From NCBI RefSeq assembly GCF_032118995.1, contig NC_092661.1, positions 19,417,185 through 19,481,184 of the forward strand: a stretch of DNA of 64,000 nucleotides, read 5' to 3'. Source of the DNA: Asterias amurensis. Lineage: Eukaryota > Echinodermata > Asteroidea > Forcipulatida > Asteriidae. Under the pieces are notes generated by a model, which did not search any database, had not been told where the DNA came from, and saw only the letters and a list, made by a program, of their open reading frames with translations. Positions 37,164 through 47,611 of this stretch are shown one piece after another. How positions within the stretch are numbered: position 1 is the first letter of the stretch; every line of letters starts with the position of its first letter. The position numbers and the translations under genes are program-made.

Positions 37164-40100
37164 ATGAGCAGAATTTGGCGGAGAATTCCTCTGATCTACG
37201 GTGTTAAACACGAGTAAGTGCTTTTTAATCACAACCCCTAATTTATGTGAGAACTTACTCTTGATAGTTGCTACGATTTAAATCTCTAGTCTAGAGCTCC
37301 CGCAGATGTACCGGTGACTTCGGCACCTTGCAAACACGGCACCTGCAAACTCGGCACCTACAACCTCGGCACCTTGCAAACTCGGCACCCACAAACTCGG
37401 CACACGTACAAATACAAACTCGGCACCCAGTTGAAAAAGTTTGATTTTCACATTGCATGGTAGGCCTCATTTTTATGTAAAAGTTCAGTCCCACCGACCA
37501 TGTAAGTCCCATAAAAAGCTTGATCCTGTTATAAAGTAATATTATTAGTAATAACTTTACAACATTATTTTTGGAATATAATTATCGTAAAATTTACCTG
37601 AAAATAGAAGCGACGTCACATAGCGTGGGACGGAAAATGATAACACTGAAAGGAGTGTGCACCAAACGATCTTTGGTGTGTGCATGCCATGCCGAGCTGT
37701 CGCAAGTTAGGCTCTGTTAAAAAGCAAATGCCAAAAATCCATTAAAGACCATTAACCAAACTAAACAAACCCTTTAAAATTGTTCAAAGCCCAAAACATA
37801 AAAAAATGGCGCCGCACTTTCACTGACATGGACGCAATTTCAGCCTAATTTTAAACAACATTTTAAAAACTTGTTGTCTGAACACAGTGCGGGCGTCACG
37901 GTAAATTTGCTGGGGGCCCAAATTAATTTCTTGAGAGTTCCGAATTCTTACTTAATAACTCCCATAACTTTTTTTTCCCATAAATTTTAAATAAATAAAC
38001 CAATTTACATAACTGGTGATTTTGCTATTAACAGCATTTACAAAGCTACTATAAACTATCAATCCATTTTTTATTGTGTAAGACACGTACTTTACTTTAT
38101 TTTTAACCACTTGACTCTCTGAGATGATATTGCTTGGTGCCGAGTTTGTTAGTCAATAAAAGGCAGGTGCCGAGTTTGTATGATGCCGAGTGGGTGCCGA
38201 GTTTGCAGGTGCCGAGTTTGCAAGTCGCCGAGTTTGCGAGGGGGGTGAGGATGCAGAGGATGCAGAGTTTACCATAAGGGTTTGTTTGTTAACTTTTTTT
38301 CTTCGGGGGGGGGGGGGGGGGGGGGCACTTAATTGCTTTGGTCACACCCATGGCTACTCACAATCAATCGTAATTCTAGTGATAGTTGATACAGCCTCAG
38401 CTCGGGAAGAATTATTGTGATATCATGGACGGATGCTGGATAGTACTTTTTTTAGTTTAGTAATAGTACATCATAATAATACTAATAATAATAATAATAA
38501 TTACATTTATATAGCGCTTTATACTAAAAATAAGTTTCTAAGCGCTTCACAAAAAACAAATATAAATGATAAGTAAGCAAACGGGAAAACTACATGAGCA
38601 GTTGCGATAACGTAACCCTCCTCCCACCGTTATCGCAACTTGTTACTATAGTAGAGTTAGATTGTTTAACCACCCATGGCCATGAGTCCATTAGGGAGTC
38701 CATGACCATGTTGTTAACCAAGTTTATTGTTTAACACATTCAGTAAACAACACTAATCTTAAAATAGAGATGATTGACTCAATGAGTGTGATTATTTATA
38801 TCATTTATTATCATTTCAATTTTGTGGATCCGCCCCCCAGGCAGGTCGGGGGCTGGGACTATAAGCGTCCCAGCATATGGACCAATTCTTAGGTCTACTC
38901 CGGAAACTAATAGATTAATATTAGTGACACTAAAGATTAGTAGCGACACTAAATAAGGCCCCCTCCCCCTGTAAATCTTTAGCCTCCAGTGGGAAGGATA
39001 AAGAAATGTGATTTTCACAACGAGATGCCTTTATGCTAAGTGTTGGAATTGCCCAATCACTTTATTAACAGACTTTATTAACAAAAAGCCATCTCCCAGA
39101 CTGATTTTATTTTGATTATTATAAAGTAAAATGTAATTGTAGTGTTTGCAATTTTGTTTTATTTTCAGGCCTTTGATTTTGGCAAAATTTAACATCTCCA
39201 GATGTGTACAGACAACAACTGGCAGGCTCGACTCACCTAAAGAAAACGGGGAAAGCAATAGTAGTGAGTCCTCACCAAAGACTCCACCAAAGAGTCATCT
39301 TTCAGCTGACAAACTCCTTAGCACCCTCACAGGGTTAAAGGTTATGAAGAATTTAGATTCAAAGGTCGGGAGGTCACCAAGGTTAAGGTCAGCTGCAGCC
39401 GATTTTCTTCAGCTGAAGGAGAAGAAAGCTGATGAAAGAGACAGCACAAGTGATGACATTCAAAGGTAACCACCGATGCTGTTGCACTTTAGGAATTAAA
39501 TGAAAGGTTTTAGGGGCACCAGGTGGCAGCAGACTTACCATGGTAATTAGTTGTTCTTCAAATGCTTCAAACTGTGTAAGCATTGAAAATTCTTCGGTAA
39601 GTCTGCTGCCACATTGAACATTTTACCAATGTTGGAATTTACAATTATGTATTGTTCGGGTCAGTGTAGTTTTTTATCAAGATAAATTCAGTATTGCCAA
39701 TCAGCTCTCTTGTATCTAACATTGGTGTACTTTCTATTATATTTGCATATTTTTCCCTTCATCTCTCTCAGTCCGGAGATCATTAAGAAAATGGTGCTGG
39801 AGACTGTTACAAAAGTAGCCGAGATTTTCCCAGAGAAGGAAGTTGTTGAGTCCGATTTACTGAAACAGCTACGAAGGCATGATGAAGCAACTGAAGCTGG
39901 TCAACTTGGGGACCTAGATGCAGTTAGGTATGTTGATTGTAAAACATTGGGGTTACACATGGAGCGAAGGAAGGGTTCCTGCACTTTGTGATTGGTCAGG
40001 TCATTCTCAAATGCCACACTCGTTGCTTTACTAACCCCTTCTGCATTAGGGTTAGGGAATAAATTTGGCATAGCTTCACTTCAGGAAGTTACTAAGTACC

Positions 40101-42221
40101 TTCAGCATTAATGAATAACTACCACCTGGTTAGTCTTTTGTAATCCTACAATTTTCTGTCACAACGCTTTTAATTTCCGGCACTTACCATTCACAGATGA
40201 CTGTTATTTCTCTGCTTACTGTACAGTTCAATTCTATCGGGGATCAAAGTTCAGAAGCAAGCAACCCTACGAAAGAAAGTGGAACATACAGCGAGTGATG
40301 AGAGAGCACTTACAGAGATGTTAGGAAACCAGTTTGGAGATGATTCAAGACGAAGTGAGAAACCAGAGCCATATAAACGCCAACAGATGTAAGTGCTTTA
40401 GTATAAAAGGAAAAAAACAACACATCTAACATCTTGCCTTTGTCTATAAATTTGGACAAAATAACAAGATCAATCCATCTTGTTGCTGACATACAAAGGG
40501 TTAAACTCCTATTACTGATGAATACAGAATCAATGACGATTTACATGTAAATGATTATGAATGTGCTTGTCTTTCCATAGGAGAACATTATTTGACCGTC
40601 AGAGACTGAACCTTTTCAAAGTATCTTCTGATAAAGCTTCTAAGACACAAGGTTGGTATTTGTTCACTGAGGCAATAAGGCATGATACACAAAAGCAGCA
40701 CTGCACATTACCGTAAATCAGAGAGATAACACTCTTAATCAATTCTACAATGAAGATGTAACATTAAAGGAACATGTTGCCTTGGATCGGACAAGTTGGT
40801 CTATAAAAAAGCGTTTATAACCGTTTGTTATAAAATGCTCATGGTTGGAAAGATAATTTAAAAGTAGAATACAATAATCCACACAAGTTTACCTCGAAAT
40901 TGCGTGGTTTTCCTTCTACTAAGTGAACTAACATGGTCGGCCATTTATGGGAGTCAAAAATTTGACTCCCATAAATGGCTGACTCTGTTAGTCGACGAGG
41001 TAAAAGGAAAACCGTGCAATTTCGAGGCATGTTTGTGTGGATCATTGTATTCTACTTTTACAACATCTTTCTACCCATATGCATATTATAACCAACGCTT
41101 TTCAAAGACCAACTCGACCGATCCAAGGCAACGTGTTCCTTTAATGTTCAACTATCCTGGTGCTACACATCCTCTTAACAACAGTATTTGTGTTTACATG
41201 TATTTTATTGACAGTGTTAGTTGACACAGAGAATGATGTCCTGACACTCTGGGATAAGGAGGAAAAGAAGAAACTGAGGGCTTTGTCGCACTCCACAATA
41301 AGCCATGGATTTGAGGAAATGATCAAATGGACAGAAGAGGGGAAGTTATGGCATTATCCAATCAATAATGAACAAGGTGGGTAATAATGACAATAACTTT
41401 TATGTGGTAGTTTCTGTGGATTACCATCAAGTGCTTTAGTAAATTTTGAATCATTTTGTGAGAATGCAGTTGATATTGTCTGATAAAGCACATCACCTTA
41501 TCTAGCTGTGCCTAGGAATGAGATTAAAGGGAAGGTACATATTTGGTAATTGCCAAAGACCAGTGTTCTCACTTGGTGTATCCCATCATAGCTAGAAGTC
41601 TTTTATTATTTTAGTGAGAAATTACCTCTTTCTCAAAAACTACGTTACTTCAGAGGGAGTCGTTTCCCACAATGTTTTATACTATCAACAGCTCTCAAAT
41701 GCTTGTTACCAAGTCAGTTTTTAAGTTAATATTTGTTTTGAGTTGAAGATACAACAATATTATTGAAATGAAATTCTTAAGATTGAAAGTATGAGTTTCA
41801 ATTGTCGCAGCTTGATACATGGGACTTGGCTGACTGGTAGATCTTAGAGTGGTTATGCTGTAGTGAAATGATAGATTAAACACAACTTCTTTGACTTAAT
41901 ATTCCTGATCATACTTCAAAACTACTTGATATTTATTTAAATTTTCTTTTCTGTGTTTCAGGTCTTGAGGAGGAGCAAGCGGTTGGTTTTCATGAGCATG
42001 TTTTCTTCGACCATCTTCTGGAAGATCTTCCTCAGATTGAACCAATTATTAACTTTATGGAATTGGTTTGTGTTGGGTTAAGTAAGAATCCATACCTCAC
42101 AGTGGAGCAGAAACATGAGCACATAGAATGGTTCAAGAAATACTTTATAGAGAGGGAAGCATTAATCAAGGAAGCATTGGAGGCCGAGAAAGCTGATGAA
42201 GAAAGAGGAATGGTTGTCTAA
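37164..42221 (+). CDS. MRPS31: mitochondrial small ribosomal subunit protein mS31, seven exons
   Basis: Exons 37164-37213, 39169-39465, 39772-39927, 40227-40388, 40581-40651, 41215-41376 and 41962-42221 (1158 nt, 385 aa). The first exon was found by phase: MSRIWRRIPLIYGVKH, an Arg-rich mitochondrial presequence with donor GA|GTAAGT. A Ser/Lys-rich N-terminal region follows. SPEIIKKMVLETVTKVAEIF and the KQLRRHDEA helix correspond to the middle of human MRPS31. The conserved C-terminal part includes LTLWDKEEKKKL, HGFEEMIKWTEEGKLWHYPI, FHEHVFFD, LVCVGLSKNPYLTVEQK and HIEWFKKYF. mS31 is a metazoan-type mitochondrial ribosome protein of the small-subunit head. Its length matches the human protein (395 aa). 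Intron 1 contains a foldback element; introns 5 and 6 contain MITEs. Confidence 0.93.
37321..38240. mobile_element. foldback element with inverted minisatellite arms in MRPS31 intron 1
   Basis: The left end (37321-37430) has about seven copies of a 15-17-bp unit CTCGGCACCTTGCAAA. The right end (38135-38240) has about six copies of the complementary unit GTGCCGAGTTTGCAG. The arrays are thus inverted relative to each other around a 0.7-kb unique, non-coding AT-rich centre. Repetitive inverted termini of this kind characterise foldback-type DNA elements. No flanking duplication is obvious. Confidence 0.65.
38304..38326. repeat. poly-G tract
   Basis: An uninterrupted run of more than 20 G just outside the foldback element, possibly G-quadruplex-forming and prone to assembly-length error. 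Confidence 0.85.
38475..38560. repeat. (AAT)n tract with AGCGCTT inverted motif
   Basis: An AATAATAAT run followed by TATATAGCGCTTTATACT and then TTTCTAAGCGCTTCACA. This pattern resembles the ends of short retroposon-like or foldback repeats seen in several marine invertebrates (from memory). Its boundaries are unclear. Confidence 0.45.
38600..38640. repeat. 41-bp hairpin, family E, copy 2
   Basis: AGTTGCGATAACG and CGTTATCGCAACT form perfect 13-bp arms around TAACCCTCCTCCCAC. The arm and loop sequence match the 34952-35021 hairpin, which indicates a small dispersed family. Confidence 0.7.
39522..39612. repeat. inverted repeat in MRPS31 intron 2
   Basis: TGGCAGCAGACTTACC at the left and GGTAAGTCTGCTGCCA at the right are perfect 16-bp arms about 58 bp apart. 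Both sit near the exon 2 donor, which itself contains GGTAAC. It is probably a short foldback repeat. Confidence 0.6.
40764..41144. mobile_element. TTAA-flanked MITE, family B, full-length copy in MRPS31 intron 5
   Basis: 381 bp bounded by TTAA. It is a near-complete inverted repeat: the ends read TTAAAGGAACAYGTTGCCTT inward, and the centre is GCCATTTATGGGAGTCAAA facing its complement. The whole element could fold into one hairpin. Non-coding. It fills about two thirds of the 563-bp intron. Confidence 0.85.
41524..41750 (+). mobile_element. degraded family A MITE in MRPS31 intron 6
   Basis: Begins at TTAAAGG and retains family A blocks TTTGGTAATTGCCAAAGACC, TCTCACTTGGTGTATC and TTACTTCAGAGGGAG, but lacks much of the middle. 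The right terminal repeat is not recognisable. Confidence 0.6.
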
Positions 42222-45200
42222 TGAGAAGTCTGTATTCATCAAATGACTGTTAAAGCATCCAAGTGGCGCCTTTCATTCAAGAGTAAAAAATTATCTACAT
42301 GATATTTTATTGATAAAACGATCCACATCAAGAGGTGCATTACAAGTTTAACTGCCTTCAACCACAGCTCTGTTCACTTCGTGTTCGTTATGTTACCAGA
42401 TGCATTGTCTCTTGGGTAATAGTTTATCACTGATACAGTGAGTGGTGATCAGGACAGATTTGGAAGAGTAAGAGACAATGATTTATGAAAGAAACCGATC
42501 AATGTTTCATAACTCATCTTCAATCAAAATGAATACGATTTGATTATGTTTAAAAAACAACTCCTATCTTCAAAAGAAATTGTTTTTATACTAGAAGAGG
42601 TATGCTCGACGATAATACTGGTCAGTAAAGCTATTTCTAAAGCTTGCTTTCTATAAATATGAAGGCTGTATAGGTTTCCCTGAAAATGTGTGACAGTCAG
42701 TTTGAAATAAATACATTCAGGCATGCAAGTTACAGGATACTTATTGGACTCCCTGCACCTTCAGATTGTCATGGAATTGCCATTACAGATGTGAAAGACT
42801 TCGCCTTTGTTTTAAATAAATCGTCAGATTCTATTTGCCATAATTCTATTGGATTTATTTCCACACACAAGAAATAAATTTTATCATAGTGTTTACCACT
42901 GCATTGGAGAATTTAATAGCGAATGTCAACAGAGGGCGCAATTACAATCAAAGATGTGCATTTATTGCTGGGTGTTTACAGATTAAAATTTAACAAACCT
43001 TGTGAAAATTGAAAAGGAGTTGGGTCAATGTGAATTTATCAGATTTATGTAATTTTTGCAAAGGAATTTCAATTGAACGTCTGCAAGGGCGATGCTTCAG
43101 ATAAACTCGGTTACCTGGGTAATGGCCACGGTTTAAAAGAACATGTATAACATCCAGCAAAGTCAAGTATAGGTTGTTTTTTATTACGATGTCACAAAAA
43201 TGTCAATGGGTTGTGTTATTTGGTCATAAAACCATTTTCAAAATAAAAAATGAATAAGATACTGACTGATTTTACCTTCTTTATAGACTGCTATTTATTG
43301 ATGTCATGTGGACCCACTAGGGCCTACAGTTTACACTGTCACATATCGATTGTATATCTCAACATTCCTGGTGTTTGTTGACGTCATGATTCAAATCTTA
43401 CAAATGAGTCAATAGTTTGTCACCCCTTGACTCGAGTGATTTCAAATCCCACTTCAGAATTTCAACAAGAAGACAAAAGATCTTCTTTTGGGCGGCCTCT
43501 TCTTTAATCTACCGCCCCTTGGTATCGTGTAATCCCCTTGGTCAATCCAATAGGCTTTGATGGGATTGGCCCAAGGAGAAAAAGCACCTGGACTACAGAG
43601 TGGAGTCGACTGCCTCCTTGCAACCGAAGAGCTTAGTGTTGGTCCCACAGAGAGTTGAGACAGGGTTGGGTGTAAAAGACTATAGAGAATGATGGTGATA
43701 AATCGTGCGGGAGAACAGAACCTCTTGAAGAGATCTAGACATGACTTTTAATCCAGTCTTTAAAAGGCTTCTGTACCTAACCGATTGAGAGGAGGGTCCT
43801 TCATAAAAAGGATCGCGGTACATAGGTAAAAACATCTGCAAGTGGTTGAGATACGTGTTTCAAACAAAGAGAAACGTGGAAAAGGCATTTGGATAAATGA
43901 AGAGGGGTTAATGGATGAACACTTTATTTGGGTGTTAAGGATGAAACTGTTCAGCCAGGAAACTGGTGTTATTAAGGGTTTTAGGTGATAGGTGGTCATC
44001 CATTAAGATCGGTTTACAGGAAAATCCGGTTAATTTTGTTTCGAGACTGATGTAGCGGAAAAGTAGTTCCTCGCTTAATGGGAATTTGACAAAATAAGGT
44101 TTGTTGGGGGCTCTTTCTTGCTTGGCTAACAGCAGATCGACTATGAATAAAAATGCCTTCAAGTCAAAACTCAATCACAAGCAACCCAATGCACGAGGCC
44201 GTAAGTTGGGTGAATAAACAATGAACGTAAACAAACTATTTACCCATCATAAAATAGCTGAAAAGAAACCAGAAAATAAAAATCAGCGCGGTCTTCTACT
44301 TTAAAGAGCATCAAAAGTCTAAAAGTACTATACATGTAATATTTGAGGGTGTTGGTACATACTTTAATGTGGGTAGGGCTTTTTTGTGAGGTCTTTGTCT
44401 TGTGAACCCGTACAAGCTAAACAGGTGTTGCAAGGATTGACTGGACGAGGACTGGGCTATATCCTTGAGTGGAGGTGAGGGTAAATAAATCTCTCTTGAA
44501 GATGTTACGAGGTCTCTTCAGATTCTTCACTCTCAGCTTCTCATCAAATACAAGATTCTGAAGAGATGGATAACATGACGAGTAGTGTTTACATAGGATC
44601 ACAGGTATTCAGCAACTCTTGCTTTAATCAAACTTCTGGCACGTAGCTAGGCATTGTAAAGTTGATTTCAAATATTTTACAATGGTATATAATTCAATTC
44701 CTCCACCAGAGCTATTGGGTTTGGTCCGATCTCTGCACTATCGGATGAGGTTGATACGCTATAGTTTAATGATTCGGCTTCTAGTTAGCCTATTGTCGAT
44801 AAAGGGTATAAAATGTTTTACAGGTCGTTTCCCTTAAAAGGGTGAAGCTTCGCGTACGACCCCCCCCCCCCCCCAATTACGAAATTATTTGTGAAAGCGT
44901 TCTCGAACAGCGCCCCCTTGTGATAAGCACTCAAGTTAACATGGATTTAATATTATTATACATTCAATGCAAATTTGGTCTATAAACTACATTTTCATTG
45001 TATTTTTTTTTTACTGTTTGCTCTCTCCGAGTAAAAAGGGTAAAGCTGTCTTAAATCTTGTATTCAGTTGTATGACCGTTGAGGGCGTACAAACACAACT
45101 TCTCTAAGGTCTCGCAAGCTCTTTGAAGCCCTTCTTAAGACTCTGTAAGTCCTCATTGTGATGCCTGAATTTGATTTTTTCCTCCCAAGCGAATCCTCAG

Positions 45201-47430
45201 AAGAAGGTGCGGGTAATCCCATGCCAGGGGCATTAAGGGCCTCAGCTCCTCAAGGGAGACCAATCTTGGCCAATTAACTTCTGCAAAAATGACCGCGGGG
45301 TCGGCTTATCCCAACCCAGGCCCTCTCTCCCCTTCTACTTTGCTGTACTCCCTCCAGAGACCACAGTACATCTACCTAGTATGACGGTCTACCCTCATCA
45401 GTTAGGATTTTCAACCATAGACTATAGAGGGATATATACCAGGTGCTGTTAGACTATAAAACCAATACAAGGTCTTGATAGCCAACCGTTGCATGCAATT
45501 GCTCATAGTTCTTTTATTTTGCTTTCTTTACTTTTCTCCTTAGCAGCTCGGCCGCCGTGGCTTGATCCCAAACTCTTGCTAAGAAGTCCCGTGGGCGGTT
45601 TTTATCCCGACTTGTTTTGTTATTTGCCGTAGCCACCTGCACACACCGTGCGGCAGGGAGAGAGAGCCAAAAGATTGGCCACAAACCCCCAGGTAGAGTT
45701 TGACTTGTGCGTGTACCTTACAACCCGCAAGGGGCGAACTTAAAACCAAACAGCGTTCACTTTTTTGTATAAAATCTTTACAATTTGCCATTTTTTTGAC
45801 ATCCTCGCGGCTTTTTCACTCCGACACCGAATCTTTCAAAACTTTTTAACGTCTTAAAAATCAAAATCTTTGTGTGGAAATAAAATAGAGGTGTCAATCA
45901 CACCAACACACCAAGTCACTGTGACAACAAAAAGAGAAAACCTGGACCAGTTTTTGTCTTCTCGTGCGTATGCGATATTACAGAGAGCGACCCGTTAAAA
46001 ACACCAGGGGCACTTTGGACCCAGAAATGCCACCAAGCTATTTATCTAGCTAAACGAAAAGCGCGCCAGGTGAAAAGAGTTCTAGCTTCAAAAATAGAGA
46101 GCTCTCTCTCGACAGTTAAACATCCACGACCCATAACTTCACACTTTGTGGTAAGGTTGGAGTCGGTTTAGAAGTCATGAAAGACTAAAATGCGGTGTGG
46201 CTGAAGCTGTAGCAGTTCCAATCTTCTTAAGCAGACGCTAAGTAACAAGTCCCACCAAGCGATTAGATTGCTCCATTTTGATTCTATACAGCAGTGTGTA
46301 ATGGGACAAGTTGGTCACAGACACTGGGCGTCTACCGTCTGGTTCTTCTATTGACTGTTCTCACCTCGATAGAACGGTGGCGTGAAATCGCTAAAAAGAC
46401 GGTTCATGATTTAAAAACAACATGATTTAAACACTCTGTCGCCCGATAGTCTTCAAAACGGTGTTGTTTAGTTTAAGTATACAGCCTGCAGGTCATAGGG
46501 CATTTCTAAACTCAAGTTTAACAGTTAGTGATTTTACTTGACTCGGCCGTGCTTCTCATAAATGATTCAACCAACCCAATTATAGCCATTCGTAATTCAA
46601 TCGTTTCTATTTCTGTTTTTTTATATGAACTGTCATAAGACAGTTCATAAAATTATGGTTAACATAGGGGATTATATATTCACGTTGAATTTTGTATCAA
46701 CAAATGTTTGGTTGCTGTAAAGGGTGATAACACTCGCATCAAGTAACTTCAAAGGCTATATTGTCATTTAAACCAACAAATTGTAATGATTAACATATCA
46801 GTAGGCTACATTACGACAGTAATTACTTTTAAAAACCTCTAAATTAGAGCGCCGCCAACGACAATGAGGAGTACAGTTTCTTTGGTCATCCAGTCATTGC
46901 ACTTTTGAGGGACTCTCATCTCATAAGTATGACCTTTTCCCACATTATGGCAGGTTTTTAACAATCTTTTGATCGACACCTCTGTGGCCATAAGAAGCCT
47001 TCTTCGTTCCCCTTGTCATACAGTGGAAGTGCATGGTGGTTATAATATAACATAGATATTGTACTTAGAAGTCCATTTTGGAATGTCATGACCGCAGTTT
47101 GTCATTGAGTCAAATCGTGGCTTTGTTAAACCCACTTAGCAAAATTTGTTCCCAGATTTTAAAGCAATAGTTTCAGGTGTGAAAGGTCTTGCAGCTGCGG
47201 TTTTTTTAAGTGAAGCTATTTTTTGTCATTCGTTGTTTGCGTTTTAAATTAGGTCTTTTTGAAAAGAGGGAAATTGCATGTCTCACTTTAGAAAAAGTAG
47301 ATCACGACAAACAAAGAGTCGACCGACTTACAGTTGGTCAATGAACCGAGTTGACAGTAACATGACTGATGGATATGACTGATGTATAGGGTGGGTTCAT
47401 GACCTAAAAATCAGTAGGTTATGGATCGTC
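42222..47430. other. MRPS31 3' UTR and intergenic sequence
   Basis: Apart from candidate poly(A) signals and a poly-C run near 44860, this 5.2-kb stretch shows no exon I can support. A perfect 11-bp hairpin lies at 46624-46649 (TATGAACTGTC, loop ATAA). The open frames present do not resemble known proteins. Confidence 0.5.
42873..42878 (+). terminator. candidate MRPS31 poly(A) signal
   Basis: AATAAA about 650 bp after the MRPS31 stop codon. Another hexamer near 42706 is an alternative. Confidence 0.4.
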
Positions 47431-47611
47431 TATAAATCCAGTTAGGAAACATAAAGTGTCTACGATTTAAAATGAACGAAATAATGTGGATTTTGTTGTT
47501 AATGTTGTTAATTCCTTTTATAAAGTGTAAAGGCGCTTCAAGAAGTCACAACGACAATCGATGCAAGGTTGAACAGGGGTTTCATGACTATGGCAGAACA
47601 AAGATCATCAT
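47431..47611 (+). CDS. candidate first exon of a small secreted protein, with TATA box
   Basis: TATAAAT at 47431-47437 lies 41 bp upstream of an ATG at 47472. The ORF opens with MNEIMWILLLMLLIPFIKCK, a textbook signal peptide (charged start, hydrophobic core). It is followed by a polar stretch with one further Cys (NRCKVEQGFHDYGRTK). It reads on to a stop near 47658 through an AT-repeat tail that is unlikely to be coding, so splicing near 47580-47611 is presumed, but no strong donor is visible. The implied leader of about 10 nt is unusually short. No family is recognised. Confidence 0.3.

Noticed and set aside
37291-37512. Cys/Arg-rich ORF on the - strand and a Gly-Ala-Glu-Phe repeat ORF at 38190-38420
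   Set aside because: Both are translations of the short GTGCCGAGTTTGCAG tandem units in the foldback element, not conserved proteins.
37681-37710. ATG-containing stretch considered as MRPS31 exon 1
   Set aside because: The frame beginning MITLKGVCTKRS ends in the wrong phase for the 39169 acceptor, and the donor GTTAGG is weak. The 37164-37213 exon has the right phase, a consensus donor and a mitochondrial presequence.
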